Assembly (NCBI RefSeq): GCF_013391805.1
Contig: NZ_CP058364.1
Coordinates: 868,501 to 932,500 of the forward strand
Length of the DNA: 64,000 nt
Direction: 5' to 3'
From: Galbibacter sp. BG1
GTDB lineage: Bacteria; Bacteroidota; Bacteroidia; Flavobacteriales; Flavobacteriaceae
Shown here: positions 52,264 through 60,921 of the stretch, piece by piece
Numbering within the stretch: the first letter of the stretch is position 1
Layout of the letters: the number at the start of each line of letters is the position of its first letter
Translations under genes and position numbers: made by a program
Notes under the pieces: generated by a model
Told to the model about the DNA's origin: nothing
Database searches by the model: none
The model's input: only the letters and a program-made list of their open reading frames with translations

Positions 52264-53451
52264 CTATCTCGTTGCTACAAAAGGAACAAAAGTCCCTTCT
52301 GAATAAAACTCTTGATTGGGAGCTACCCTAATAAAACCATCGGTATGCACCAAACTCGTTAAGTCTCCAGATCCATTTTCTTTGCTTCGAAATGCGATAG
52401 TTTGCCCATTGTTATTTTCTAATCTAACGCCTAGAAATAACGTCAAAGTGGAAGGATTGGATACCTTTTCGCCCAAAACAACCTCGTTTTTAGTTGGATT
52501 TAAATTCCATGATTTATGCAGCCAATCTTTAAAATAGATATGATAATTGGCAAATGTAGAAACCGGATTTCCAGGAAAAGAAAAAATGGCTGTATTTGAT
52601 GCCCTATGGACACCAAACCAAAAAGGTTTTCCTGGACGTTGTATAACACGGTGAAAAACTTTCTCTACTTCCAATTCTTCCAAAGCATCTGGAATAAAAT
52701 CGTATTTTCCTTTAGACACACCTCCGCTAAGCATTAAAACATCATTGGTTTCCAGCAACTCGGCCAGAGTATTTTTTATTTCATTTTTATCGTCGTTGAG
52801 ATGTAAATGATGTGCTTGAATACACTCTTCTTGCAACAATGCATGTAGCGAAAGCATGTTGGAATTTCTTATTTGATGTGGTTCTGGTTGTTCATGCACC
52901 GGTACCAATTCATTTCCTGTGGAGATTAGTGTGACTTCCGGAAGTTTTTTAACTTTCACTTCTACTTTGCCCACAGCAGCCAACACACCAATTTCAGCAG
53001 CCGTTATTTTCTTGTTTTTTTCAATAATTACAGCTCCTTTACCAATATCGCTCCCTTCCCTATGGATGTTCTGTCCCTTGGTAATTGGCTGGTTAGGTGT
53101 TGCAAAACCATTTTCAATAGTCACCTCTTCATACATTACCACCGTATCTGTATTTTCTGGTAACACCGCACCCGTCATTATTTCTAAACAGTTTTCACCA
53201 TTTTCAAGGGCTGTCTTTGGATTTCCGGCTGCAACGACTCCTTCAATTTTAAATTTCCGTGAATCTTTCGATTTTTTAAACTGAAGGGCAATACCATCTT
53301 TAGTGGCACGATGAAAGGGAGGAAAGTTTCTATCAGCATAAATATCTTCCGCTAAAATTCTTCCCGTACTGTTGGTAAAAAAGACGCTCTCTTCTTTAAA
53401 AGAAAACGTATTTTCCATTACTTTTCTATATGCCTCTTCAAATGAAATCAT
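52264..53451 (-). CDS. moeA: molybdopterin molybdenumtransferase MoeA
   Basis: The 395-residue protein has the MoeA pattern, with RATKDGIAL, an EIMTGAVLPENTDTVV segment and the MPT-binding SGGVSKGKYDFIPDAL (about residues 244-259). FSFPGNPVSTF completes the motifs. MoeA inserts molybdate into adenylated molybdopterin. The frame is open upstream to 53484, but ATG at 53449-53451 (MISFEEAYRKV) is the family start. A 102-base gap to the upstream exporter gene could hold an internal promoter. Confidence 0.92.
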   Translation of the reverse strand: MISFEEAYRKVMENTFSFKEESVFFTNSTGRILAEDIYADRNFPPFHRATKDGIALQFKKSKDSRKFKIEGVVAAGNPKTALENGENCLEIMTGAVLPENTDTVVMYEEVTIENGFATPNQPITKGQNIHREGSDIGKGAVIIEKNKKITAAEIGVLAAVGKVEVKVKKLPEVTLISTGNELVPVHEQPEPHQIRNSNMLSLHALLQEECIQAHHLHLNDDKNEIKNTLAELLETNDVLMLSGGVSKGKYDFIPDALEELEVEKVFHRVIQRPGKPFWFGVHRASNTAIFSFPGNPVSTFANYHIYFKDWLHKSWNLNPTKNEVVLGEKVSNPSTLTLFLGVRLENNNGQTIAFRSKENGSGDLTSLVHTDGFIRVAPNQEFYSEGTFVPFVATR

Positions 53452-53553
53452 GCCTTTTAAAATTATAAGTTGTAAACAACTCAATTATTTTTCTTTTAGG
53501 TAGTTTATACTTACGATCGGTGAGGAAATTAACTATTCTATAACCCTTTTGGT

Positions 53554-54342
53554 TTAAAAATTTATAATTCCCAAACCATTGTTGAGCACAACCCTAAGCC
53601 CTACAATAAATACTAGAATTGCCGTTAACAACTTTATTCCTCTTCCGCTTAGTTTGTTTAAGCTTATCCTAATCCCTATTTGTCCTCCTAAAAATACGGC
53701 AACTAATAAAATTAATCCTTCTTTCCATGGAAAAACAAACATTCCGTTGGAAAGCAAACCCGCTATTCCCGATATGGAATTCACCAAAATAAAAAAGCTC
53801 GCCAATGCGGCAATTTTAATGGAAAAGTCCCATCGCATATGATTTAGGATCGGTGCCAAGAAAATACCTCCGCCTATCCCAACTAATCCGGACAAAAACC
53901 CTATGGCTCCACCCATAAAATAGGTAACCCAAACAGGATACTTTTTTGCCGTTAACCTCGTTTTCAATTTCTTTTCCCGGATGCTTTGCGTACCCAACAA
54001 TAAGGCCGAGGTCATTAATGCAGCTCCCAACACAATAAAAAAAGCATATTCCTTTAGCCTAAAAGATGCTCCCAAGAATGCAAGCGGTATACTGGTAGCC
54101 ACAAAAGGTATAAACTTTTTAAAGTCGAAATGTCCCTTTTTATAGTAGAGGTATGTACTACCCGACACCACAACTAAATTACAGACCAAGGCCAAAGAGC
54201 GAATTACAAAAAAACTAGCAAAAAAAAGCGTTAATAACGCCAAATAACTACTCCCTCCGCCAAAACCAACCGAAGAATAAAGCACGGCGATAACAAAAAA
54301 ACAGAGTGATAAAATTAAAAGTGACTCAACTGTTAACTGCAT
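53554..54342 (-). CDS. sulfite exporter TauE/SafE family protein
   Basis: The 262-residue protein has about eight hydrophobic helices in two similar halves (FGGGSSYLALLTLFFAS and GIGGGIFLAPILNHM carry the glycine-rich repeats). The family moves sulfur anions such as sulfite, sulfoacetate or thiosulfate. It lies inside the molybdenum-cofactor operon and overlaps the moeB-like gene by 17 bases. Sulfite handling or sulfur release during cofactor sulfuration is a possible link, but only inference. Confidence 0.87.
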   Translation of the reverse strand: MQLTVESLLILSLCFFVIAVLYSSVGFGGGSSYLALLTLFFASFFVIRSLALVCNLVVVSGSTYLYYKKGHFDFKKFIPFVATSIPLAFLGASFRLKEYAFFIVLGAALMTSALLLGTQSIREKKLKTRLTAKKYPVWVTYFMGGAIGFLSGLVGIGGGIFLAPILNHMRWDFSIKIAALASFFILVNSISGIAGLLSNGMFVFPWKEGLILLVAVFLGGQIGIRISLNKLSGRGIKLLTAILVFIVGLRVVLNNGLGIINF

Positions 54343-55399
54343 AGTGCTGGTAATTATTTATGCCCCCTTCCAACTCATAAATAGGAGTATCCATTTCTTT
54401 TTGTAAAAAGTTGTATGCTTTACGGCTTCTTATTCCCGACTGACAAACCAAATACACAGGTTGAGAACTATTAATTTCCCCCCATCGCTGGGCCAGTTCT
54501 TGAAGCGGAATATTTTTTGATTTTTCAAAATGAAAAGTCTCAAATTCATCGGGGGTCCTAACATCAATAATTTGTAGCGTCTCTCTGCTATCCAAGCTGG
54601 AAATAAAAGCGTCTGCGGAAATCAAATGTGGCACCTTACAGGAAATCGCTTCATAAGAAGCTTCCAATACTGTTCGCTTCAAATTTTCAGGTTCCAACTG
54701 AAATCTAATTTGTTGGTATTGTTGCTGTAATCCATCGAACAACAAGAGTCTTCCTGCTAATGGCTTCCCAATCCCTGTGATTACTTTTACCGCTTCTAAA
54801 GCCTGTAAATTCCCAATAATTCCTGGCACTACGCCCAACACACCATTTTCATTGCAATTAGGCATTTCGTCACTGCCGGGCATGGTTGGAAACAAACATC
54901 GATAAGTGGGGCCATTTTTATAATTAAATACGCTCACCTGCCCCTCAAACTCGTGTAAAGCTCCATAAACAAAAGGTTTGTTTAAAATTACGCACGCATC
55001 GTTAATAAGGTAGCGAGCCGGGAAATTATCGGTAGCATCGATTACAATATCGTATTTTTTAATAATCTCTAGAGCATTCTCCCTGTTTAGAAAAGTAGCA
55101 AATCCAGTAATTTTGGTTTCGGAGTTTTGCTGCTGTAATTTTTCAGAAATCACATCCAACTTGGATTTTCCTACGTCGCCTTCAGCATACATTACCTGTC
55201 TTTGCAAATTGGAAATGTCTACAGTATCGTTCTCTACAATTCCCAAAGTACCGATGCCCATCGCATTTAAATATTGCAAAATAGGAACTCCAAGTCCGCC
55301 AGCACCTACTACCAAAACTTTGGCGTTTTTAAGTTTTTGTTGTGCTTCCGTACCAAAACTCTTTAAAACGGTTTGCCGTATGTATCTGCTATTATTCAA
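54326..55399 (-). CDS. MoeB/ThiF-family adenylyltransferase with C-terminal rhodanese domain
   Basis: Residues 1-230 are an E1-like adenylyltransferase (VGAGGLGVPILQYLNAMG, DATDNFPARYLINDA) and residues about 265-357 a rhodanese domain with active Cys319 (LVCQSGIRSRKAYN). It activates the MoaD C-terminus, and the rhodanese would supply sulfur. The zinc CxxC pairs of MoeB are reduced to Thr165-Tyr-Arg-Cys168 and Cys254-Lys-Val-Pro257, so the structural zinc site looks lost. It overlaps mobA by 8 bases and the exporter by 17 bases. Confidence 0.87.
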   Translation of the reverse strand: MNNSRYIRQTVLKSFGTEAQQKLKNAKVLVVGAGGLGVPILQYLNAMGIGTLGIVENDTVDISNLQRQVMYAEGDVGKSKLDVISEKLQQQNSETKITGFATFLNRENALEIIKKYDIVIDATDNFPARYLINDACVILNKPFVYGALHEFEGQVSVFNYKNGPTYRCLFPTMPGSDEMPNCNENGVLGVVPGIIGNLQALEAVKVITGIGKPLAGRLLLFDGLQQQYQQIRFQLEPENLKRTVLEASYEAISCKVPHLISADAFISSLDSRETLQIIDVRTPDEFETFHFEKSKNIPLQELAQRWGEINSSQPVYLVCQSGIRSRKAYNFLQKEMDTPIYELEGGINNYQHYAVNS

Positions 55400-55991
55400 T
55401 TTTATTAAGCTTTTGTAGTGCTTTTAAACGATCTTCTTCAGAATTTGCATTTAAAAGTACGTCATCTTGTAGAGGATTCACAATTTTGATCTTATTATTC
55501 AACAAAAATTTAACAGGGGATAAAGATTTTTCTTCCGCAATAAAATCCATAGCTGCCCTACATCCTTTTGGCTCCCAAATAGCACAAAGGGGTTCGGGGA
55601 GATTGTTTTTTTTGGAAGCAAAGGCAGTTACTAATTTTGCAGGATCCCGTTGTGATTTTAAAAACAATAGAGCTGTTTGGTTTAAAAGCGGTAAATCGGT
55701 CGCCAGCACTAACCAAGATGCTTCTTTATCGAAATTATATGCACTCAAAATACCATTAAATGGTCCTTGGTAGACATTTTCGTCTACTATCACATTTTTG
55801 TCCTGCTGAAATTCTTTTTTTTGATCTTGTCTAATACTGATAAAAACTTCGTCGCAAACTCCTTGGAGTAATTGGTATAAATATGTTCTTTGCGGAAGTC
55901 CATGGTAATTTATGAGTCCTTTATCGTGCCTCATTCTTCTACTCTGCCCACCAGCTAACACCAAGCCGTTCAACTTACCTATTGAAGTCAC
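55392..55991 (-). CDS. mobA: molybdenum cofactor guanylyltransferase MobA
   Basis: The 199-residue protein has the GTP-binding LVLAGGQSRRMRHDKGLINY (residues 10-29), followed by DENVYQGPFNGILSAYN and LVLATDLPLLNQTA, all typical of MobA. It adds GMP to molybdopterin for DMSO-reductase-type enzymes such as nitrate or formate enzymes. Its start overlaps moaC by 17 bases and its end overlaps the moeB-like gene by 8, so the three are translationally coupled. Confidence 0.88.
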   Translation of the reverse strand: MTSIGKLNGLVLAGGQSRRMRHDKGLINYHGLPQRTYLYQLLQGVCDEVFISIRQDQKKEFQQDKNVIVDENVYQGPFNGILSAYNFDKEASWLVLATDLPLLNQTALLFLKSQRDPAKLVTAFASKKNNLPEPLCAIWEPKGCRAAMDFIAEEKSLSPVKFLLNNKIKIVNPLQDDVLLNANSEEDRLKALQKLNKIE

Positions 55992-56445
55992 TTTTACCTC
56001 CAGATTTTTGCTCTAATTGAATGTTAGCGATTTTTATGTCGTGCGAAAGCGCTTTACACATATCGTAAATGGTGAGGGCACTTATAGAAACCCCCGTTAA
56101 AGCTTCCATCTCGACACCTGTGCGTTCTGTACACTTTACGGTACAATATATTTTTAGTGTATTTTCTTTAGGCTGAATATCGATATGAACCTTAGAAAGC
56201 GCCAATTGATGACAAAGCGGAATTAAATCGGCAGTTTTTTTTACCGCCTGGATTCCTGCAATAACTGCGGTTTGTATAATACTCCCTTTTTTATTCGAAA
56301 ATTGATTGCTCCTTAGTGTTTCAAATACTTCCTTCGGGAAAAAAACTTCGCCGCTGGCGGTTGCTGTTCTTGCCGTTACCTTTTTATCGGAAACATCGAC
56401 CATAGTGGCTTCACCTTGTTCGTTTATATGTGATAATTTGTTCAT
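55975..56445 (-). CDS. moaC: cyclic pyranopterin monophosphate synthase MoaC
   Basis: The 156-residue protein has the MoaC signatures KVTARTATASGEVFFP, KKTADLIPLCHQLALSKVHI (with the catalytic Lys/His region) and EMEALTGVSISALTIYDMCK near residue 116. It converts the MoaA product into cyclic pyranopterin monophosphate. The length fits. A 140-base gap separates it from moaA, and mobA overlaps its end. Confidence 0.95.
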   Translation of the reverse strand: MNKLSHINEQGEATMVDVSDKKVTARTATASGEVFFPKEVFETLRSNQFSNKKGSIIQTAVIAGIQAVKKTADLIPLCHQLALSKVHIDIQPKENTLKIYCTVKCTERTGVEMEALTGVSISALTIYDMCKALSHDIKIANIQLEQKSGGKSDFNR

Positions 56446-56585
56446 TTTGTTGTTGGTAATTTTGGATTATCTGGAATTCGAGTTATTCACTTTACGCAAC
56501 TATTAATTGTTCGGATTCTGCCACTTCTAACTTGTTTCGAAATAAATTTTAAACTTTTTACAAAAAACGTACTTATACCTAGCGT

Positions 56586-57569
56586 TTATCCGCCAATGGA
56601 GGTCATGGAATTGTTAAAAACCCCTTTGTATTTTTGTTGCTCTTCAAAACCAGTTTTCGATCTACTCCCAATAGCCGCCAAGATATATTCCTGTATTTTA
56701 CTATCGGAATTCTCAGTTCTTAATACCTCCCTTAGGTTCATTCTAGGTTTTCCATACAAACAGGTTATAACATCTCCCGTTGCCGAAATCCGGAGTCGGT
56801 TACAACTTCCGCAAAACGTCCTGGAAAAAGAAGGAATAAGTCCAAAAGTTCCTTGGTGACCCGCTATTTTATAATTAATGGAGGTTGATGTTTTTTCTGA
56901 TTCCAGTTTTTCAATACCTTCAAAATTTTCTTGAATGTGATTGAATATGGTTTTATAATCCCATGTAATATGGTTGAAGGTTTTCGAACCTCCGTTAAAT
57001 GGCATTTCTTCTAAAAACCGAACCGAAACTGGGTAGTACTTAGTAAGTTCGACCAAAGGAACTATCTCCTCTATATTCTGTTGATTCAAGGCAATACAAT
57101 TGATACGCACATTAAATCCTTCAGAAATGAGTTTTATTAAATTTTCATGGACTATTTCGTATTGATTCCTTCTAGTGATACGCTCAAAAACTTCTTTATT
57201 GATGGCGTCTAGACTAACGTTAATGTTTTTAATGCCCAACGCTTTAAGCTCTTCAATATATGGGCCGATTAAAGTAGCATTTGTAGTAACGGAAATGTCT
57301 TTAAGACCCTCCAAAGAGGCCAAATGCCTAAACAATACCATTAGATCTTTTCGCACGAATGGCTCTCCACCAGTCAAACGGATTTTATCAATCCCTTGAG
57401 AAACCATTATGGTAGCGAGTTTACAGAGCTCTTCCATGGTAAAAAGATCGTCCCGTTTGGCAAAATTTATACCTTCTTCCGGCATGCAGTAATTACAGCG
57501 TAGATTGCAACGATCTGTTACCGCTAGCCTCAAATAGTTTATAACTCTATGATGGTTATCTATTAACAT
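56586..57569 (-). CDS. moaA: GTP 3',8-cyclase MoaA (radical SAM)
   Basis: The 327-residue protein has the N-terminal radical SAM cluster Cys21, Cys25, Cys28 (DRCNLRCNYCMPEEG). The C-terminal auxiliary cluster is Cys253, Cys256, Cys270, in FCGSCNRLRISATGDVITC. It ends in Gly-Gly, the catalytically needed tail of MoaA (TSIGG). The reaction rearranges GTP to the cyclic precursor. The ATG at 57567-57569 fits the family N-terminus. moaD is 88 bases upstream on the same strand. Confidence 0.96.
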   Translation of the reverse strand: MLIDNHHRVINYLRLAVTDRCNLRCNYCMPEEGINFAKRDDLFTMEELCKLATIMVSQGIDKIRLTGGEPFVRKDLMVLFRHLASLEGLKDISVTTNATLIGPYIEELKALGIKNINVSLDAINKEVFERITRRNQYEIVHENLIKLISEGFNVRINCIALNQQNIEEIVPLVELTKYYPVSVRFLEEMPFNGGSKTFNHITWDYKTIFNHIQENFEGIEKLESEKTSTSINYKIAGHQGTFGLIPSFSRTFCGSCNRLRISATGDVITCLYGKPRMNLREVLRTENSDSKIQEYILAAIGSRSKTGFEEQQKYKGVFNNSMTSIGG

Positions 57570-57657
57570 ACGTTCTTATTCCTTTCAATAATAAGAAAAC
57601 CCTTTTAGAATCCCTAAATTTCTACAAAACGAATAAAATTGTAAAATAATTACAAAA

Positions 57658-57897
57658 TCAACCGCCGCTTACTGGTGGGATCAAAGCGATTTCATCATCT
57701 ATGGTAATTCTATCATCGTCTTTAGCGTATTTGCTATTAACCGCAATGGCCAAAGAAGAAAGTTTGTCGAGTTCAGGATACTTCCCTTTTAGGTAGGTTT
57801 TTAAATCCGCTACATTTTTTACTTTTTCCGTAGCCGCCACATATAAAGAATCGGTACCGACAATTTCTTTTGTAACTCCAAACATTAAAATATTCAT
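57658..57897 (-). CDS. moaD: molybdopterin synthase small subunit MoaD
   Basis: The 79-residue ubiquitin-like protein ends in PPVSGG, the Gly-Gly tail that is thiocarboxylated. The N-terminus MNILMFGVTKEIVG matches MoaD. It forms molybdopterin synthase with MoaE, but no moaE lies in the window. The frame is open to 57969, but ATG at 57895-57897 gives a normal MoaD length, so it was chosen. It is the first gene of the cluster, directly upstream of moaA. Confidence 0.9.
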   Translation of the reverse strand: MNILMFGVTKEIVGTDSLYVAATEKVKNVADLKTYLKGKYPELDKLSSLAIAVNSKYAKDDDRITIDDEIALIPPVSGG

Positions 57898-58029
57898 ATG
57901 TATTAGATTTACGTTTTTAGGATGTCTTAAATTAACTAAAATTGAATGATTTCCAGTTAATAAAGCCATTATTTAACACTCTACACCAAACCGTAGAAAT
58001 AAAGTCACCTCTATTTGTTTAGTATAAAC

Positions 58030-59361
58030 TTACTCTTTTAATAAAGACTTCGACAATTCCTCTAAAGATTTCCCTTTGGTTTCTGGCATCAAAAAGATAA
58101 CAAAAAGCAATTGCAAAACCATCATTCCTGCGAAAAAGTAGAAAATGTAGGACGGACCAACGGTTTTGGTGAAATACGGAAAAAAGTTGGTGATGAGCGC
58201 TGCGAAAATCCAATGTGTGGAGCTTCCTAAAGACATTCCATAGGCTCTCACTTTGTTTGGGAAAATTTCAGAAATAAACACCCAAATTACGGCTCCTTGA
58301 CCAATGGCATGAGAGGCTATAAAAAGAAATGATAAAATGGGAACAATACTTCCGCTGGTGTTTCCAAGGTCGAAAGCCCTACCAATAAAAAACAGGGAGA
58401 CAATATACCCAATAGAACCTATGTACATCAGCTTTTTTCGCCCACTTCTATCGATAAGATACATCCCGATTAAAGTGAATATTAAATTAACAATACCAAT
58501 TCCAACCGTAGAAAAAAGAGATGATTCGCTCCCCAAACCGGCGGCCTTAAATATTCTTGGCGCGTAATAAATAACCGAGTTTATACCCGAAAGTTGATTA
58601 AAAAAGGCAAAAAGAAATGCCAAAAGAATTAAAAAGCTGTATTTCTTGGAAAAGAAACGCTCTTTTAAAGAAGTTTTTTGAGCATCCTCATGAAGGGATT
58701 GCTTTATGGCTTCAAATTCTTCATTATAATTGGAAGCGTTTATAAGCTTTAATGTTTCCAACGCTTCTTCTTCCTCTCCATGTTTTGCCAACACCCAACG
58801 CGGACTTCGTGGTAGTTTTTTAACCAATAAAGCGAAGGCTAAAGCTGGAAGTGCTTCCACCCCTAACATCCATCGCCAGGCACTTTCTAAATTTAATAAA
58901 CTGATAAGGTAGTTGGAAACATAGGCCATAAGGATACCCAACACCAAATTCAATTGAAATGAAGCTACTAACTTCCCTCTATTGTGAGCTTGGGAAATTT
59001 CAGAGATATAAATAGGCGCTGTTACCGAGGAAGCTCCAACCGCAACCCCTCCAATAAATCTAAAGATTGTAAAAGAATATACTTCAGGTGCCAAGGCAGA
59101 TCCTATGGCAGATACCAAAAACAAGATTGCGATCCAATATAAAGTGGTTCTTCTCCCGAACTTGTCGGATGGGAAGCCCCCAAAAATAGCTCCTACCAGC
59201 GTTCCATAAAGGGCAATGGCAATAGCGAAGCCATGCATGAGATCGCTTAATTGCCAGACTTGTTGAATTGATTGTTCTGCTCCTGAAATAACTGCGGTAT
59301 CAAAACCGAAAAGAAAGCCACCAAGGGAGATGATGATGGCCCATTGCAATACTTTATTCAT
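58030..59361 (-). CDS. MFS sugar porter family transporter
   Basis: The 443-residue protein has twelve predicted membrane helices and the sugar-porter signatures. These are GFDTAVISG (helix 1), the loop motif SDKFGRRTTLY, the PxSPR-type LPRSPRWVLAK in the middle loop, and the C-terminal PETKGKSLEEL. It is a proton-driven monosaccharide importer, probably for fructose or glucose. It overlaps the GH32 gene by 8 bases, which supports uptake of the GH32 product. Confidence 0.92.
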   Translation of the reverse strand: MNKVLQWAIIISLGGFLFGFDTAVISGAEQSIQQVWQLSDLMHGFAIAIALYGTLVGAIFGGFPSDKFGRRTTLYWIAILFLVSAIGSALAPEVYSFTIFRFIGGVAVGASSVTAPIYISEISQAHNRGKLVASFQLNLVLGILMAYVSNYLISLLNLESAWRWMLGVEALPALAFALLVKKLPRSPRWVLAKHGEEEEALETLKLINASNYNEEFEAIKQSLHEDAQKTSLKERFFSKKYSFLILLAFLFAFFNQLSGINSVIYYAPRIFKAAGLGSESSLFSTVGIGIVNLIFTLIGMYLIDRSGRKKLMYIGSIGYIVSLFFIGRAFDLGNTSGSIVPILSFLFIASHAIGQGAVIWVFISEIFPNKVRAYGMSLGSSTHWIFAALITNFFPYFTKTVGPSYIFYFFAGMMVLQLLFVIFLMPETKGKSLEELSKSLLKE

Positions 59362-60889
59362 AGTTAGGTTTGGTTGATTTTAATTTGAAAATTTTAGAGT
59401 TTTTAAATGATATATTACGTGTACTTATTTTTGTATAAGGTGTTCTCGGGAAGATCTGTTCAGTCATTACATACTGCCCTCCGTTAATAAATATTTCTAC
59501 TGAAGAAACATCAATTATTAAACGGATCTCATATGTTCCATCTGGAAGATCAGGCACTGGCATTTGATGGATTTTATCGGCAAAGGACTCGTTAAAACCG
59601 GTTAGTCCGCTTTTACTTCTATCCACCGTAAAAACTCCTTTATGCAATGCTAATTTTAGAGTATCTTTTAGAGTATTGGAGAAATTCAGTTCAAAATCTT
59701 TTTTAGAAACATTAATAGCGATCTCTGTTTGATTAAAAGTTTTGGCCGTTATTCCATCCTCTTTTTTGCCAATAGTTATTTCTTCCCTAAGGCTGTTCAA
59801 TCCTTCTACAGGATAATTCATAAGGGTGTATTCATCGTTAATCTTACTTAAGCTTAACTCCCTTGGGAGGGTCATAGCGCTTCTCCAAGTGCTGGTGGGT
59901 GTTTCTTGCCCATACATCCAATTGTTCATCCAGCCGATGAATATCCTTTTGTTATCTGGAACATTGTTATAAGTAACCCCGGCATAATTATCGGCTCCCC
60001 AACCTAACCATCTTGTATCTTTTTGGGCAGAGGTAAACTTTTCACCATCAAAATCCCCTACAAAATATTGTGTGGCAGAACCTCGGTTAGGCCCACCTGC
60101 ATTTACACTTATCAACAACACCCATTTTTCTTCGTCAGTTTCCCCTACTTTTAACTTAAAAAGGTCTGGGCATTCCCAAACACCAACATGAGAACCTTTT
60201 TCCCTACCGAATTCACTTAAAAGCTTCCAGTCGATTAAATTATTCGAATTATAAATTTTTAAATGATCTCCAGCCACTAATAGTAATATCCAGTTTTTGG
60301 TTTCTTCATTCCAAAACACCTTAGGGTCCCTAAAATCTTTCATATTGTCGTTACCAACAACAGGGTTGCCTTTATATTTTTTCCAACTTTTTCCGTTATC
60401 TGTGCTATAAGCGATTCCCTGTGTTTGGTAATTGTTGGCTCCTTCCTTTTCCCCAATGGGATCGTGGTAGGTAAACATAGCTACCAATGGTGGTGTTTCC
60501 TTTGCACCTAAACCTGAAGTATTATTTTTATCGAAAACTGCACTTCCAGAGAAAATATAGCCTAGGCTGTCCGGATAAATTGCAATGGGTTTGTTTTCCC
60601 AGTTCAATAAATCTTCGCTCGTGGCGTGTCCCCAGTGCATAGGCCCCCAAACTATGGAGTCTGGATAATGTTGATAAAACAAATGATAGGTACCATCGTT
60701 GTAAACCAAACCGTTGGGATCGTTCATCCAACCGCTGGGTGGGGTAAAATGAAAATTAGGTCTAACCTCTGTGGAATCGCTGAAGAGCACTTCTACCTCT
60801 GTCTCCGTTTGTTTTGACTGATTTTCTTTACAGCCAACCAAAAGAACTAAGCCTAGAATTCCTAGAAATTTAATACCTAAATTTTTCAC
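59354..60889 (-). CDS. glycoside hydrolase family 32 lipoprotein (fructan beta-fructosidase type)
   Basis: The 511-residue protein has a lipoprotein signal (lipobox VGC, Cys20) and the five-bladed GH32 propeller with its three acids. These are nucleophile Asp57 (WMNDPNG), transition-state stabiliser Asp188 (RDPK) and acid/base Glu239 (VWECPDLF). A C-terminal beta-sandwich spans about residues 370-511. It releases fructose from levan, inulin or sucrose outside the cytoplasm. It is second in a HAD-GH32-MFS run, with 32 bases to the HAD gene and 8 bases of overlap with the MFS gene. Confidence 0.93.
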   Translation of the reverse strand: MKNLGIKFLGILGLVLLVGCKENQSKQTETEVEVLFSDSTEVRPNFHFTPPSGWMNDPNGLVYNDGTYHLFYQHYPDSIVWGPMHWGHATSEDLLNWENKPIAIYPDSLGYIFSGSAVFDKNNTSGLGAKETPPLVAMFTYHDPIGEKEGANNYQTQGIAYSTDNGKSWKKYKGNPVVGNDNMKDFRDPKVFWNEETKNWILLLVAGDHLKIYNSNNLIDWKLLSEFGREKGSHVGVWECPDLFKLKVGETDEEKWVLLISVNAGGPNRGSATQYFVGDFDGEKFTSAQKDTRWLGWGADNYAGVTYNNVPDNKRIFIGWMNNWMYGQETPTSTWRSAMTLPRELSLSKINDEYTLMNYPVEGLNSLREEITIGKKEDGITAKTFNQTEIAINVSKKDFELNFSNTLKDTLKLALHKGVFTVDRSKSGLTGFNESFADKIHQMPVPDLPDGTYEIRLIIDVSSVEIFINGGQYVMTEQIFPRTPYTKISTRNISFKNSKIFKLKSTKPNYE

Positions 60890-60921
60890 CTTTCAAAAAT
60901 TTAAGCCGAAAGATAATAATT

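Noticed and set aside
53452-53484. N-terminal extension of moeA
   Set aside because: The extra 11 residues precede a normal MoeA N-terminus (MISFEEAYRKV).
57898-57969. N-terminal extension of moaD
   Set aside because: It would make MoaD 24 residues longer than the family with no matching sequence.
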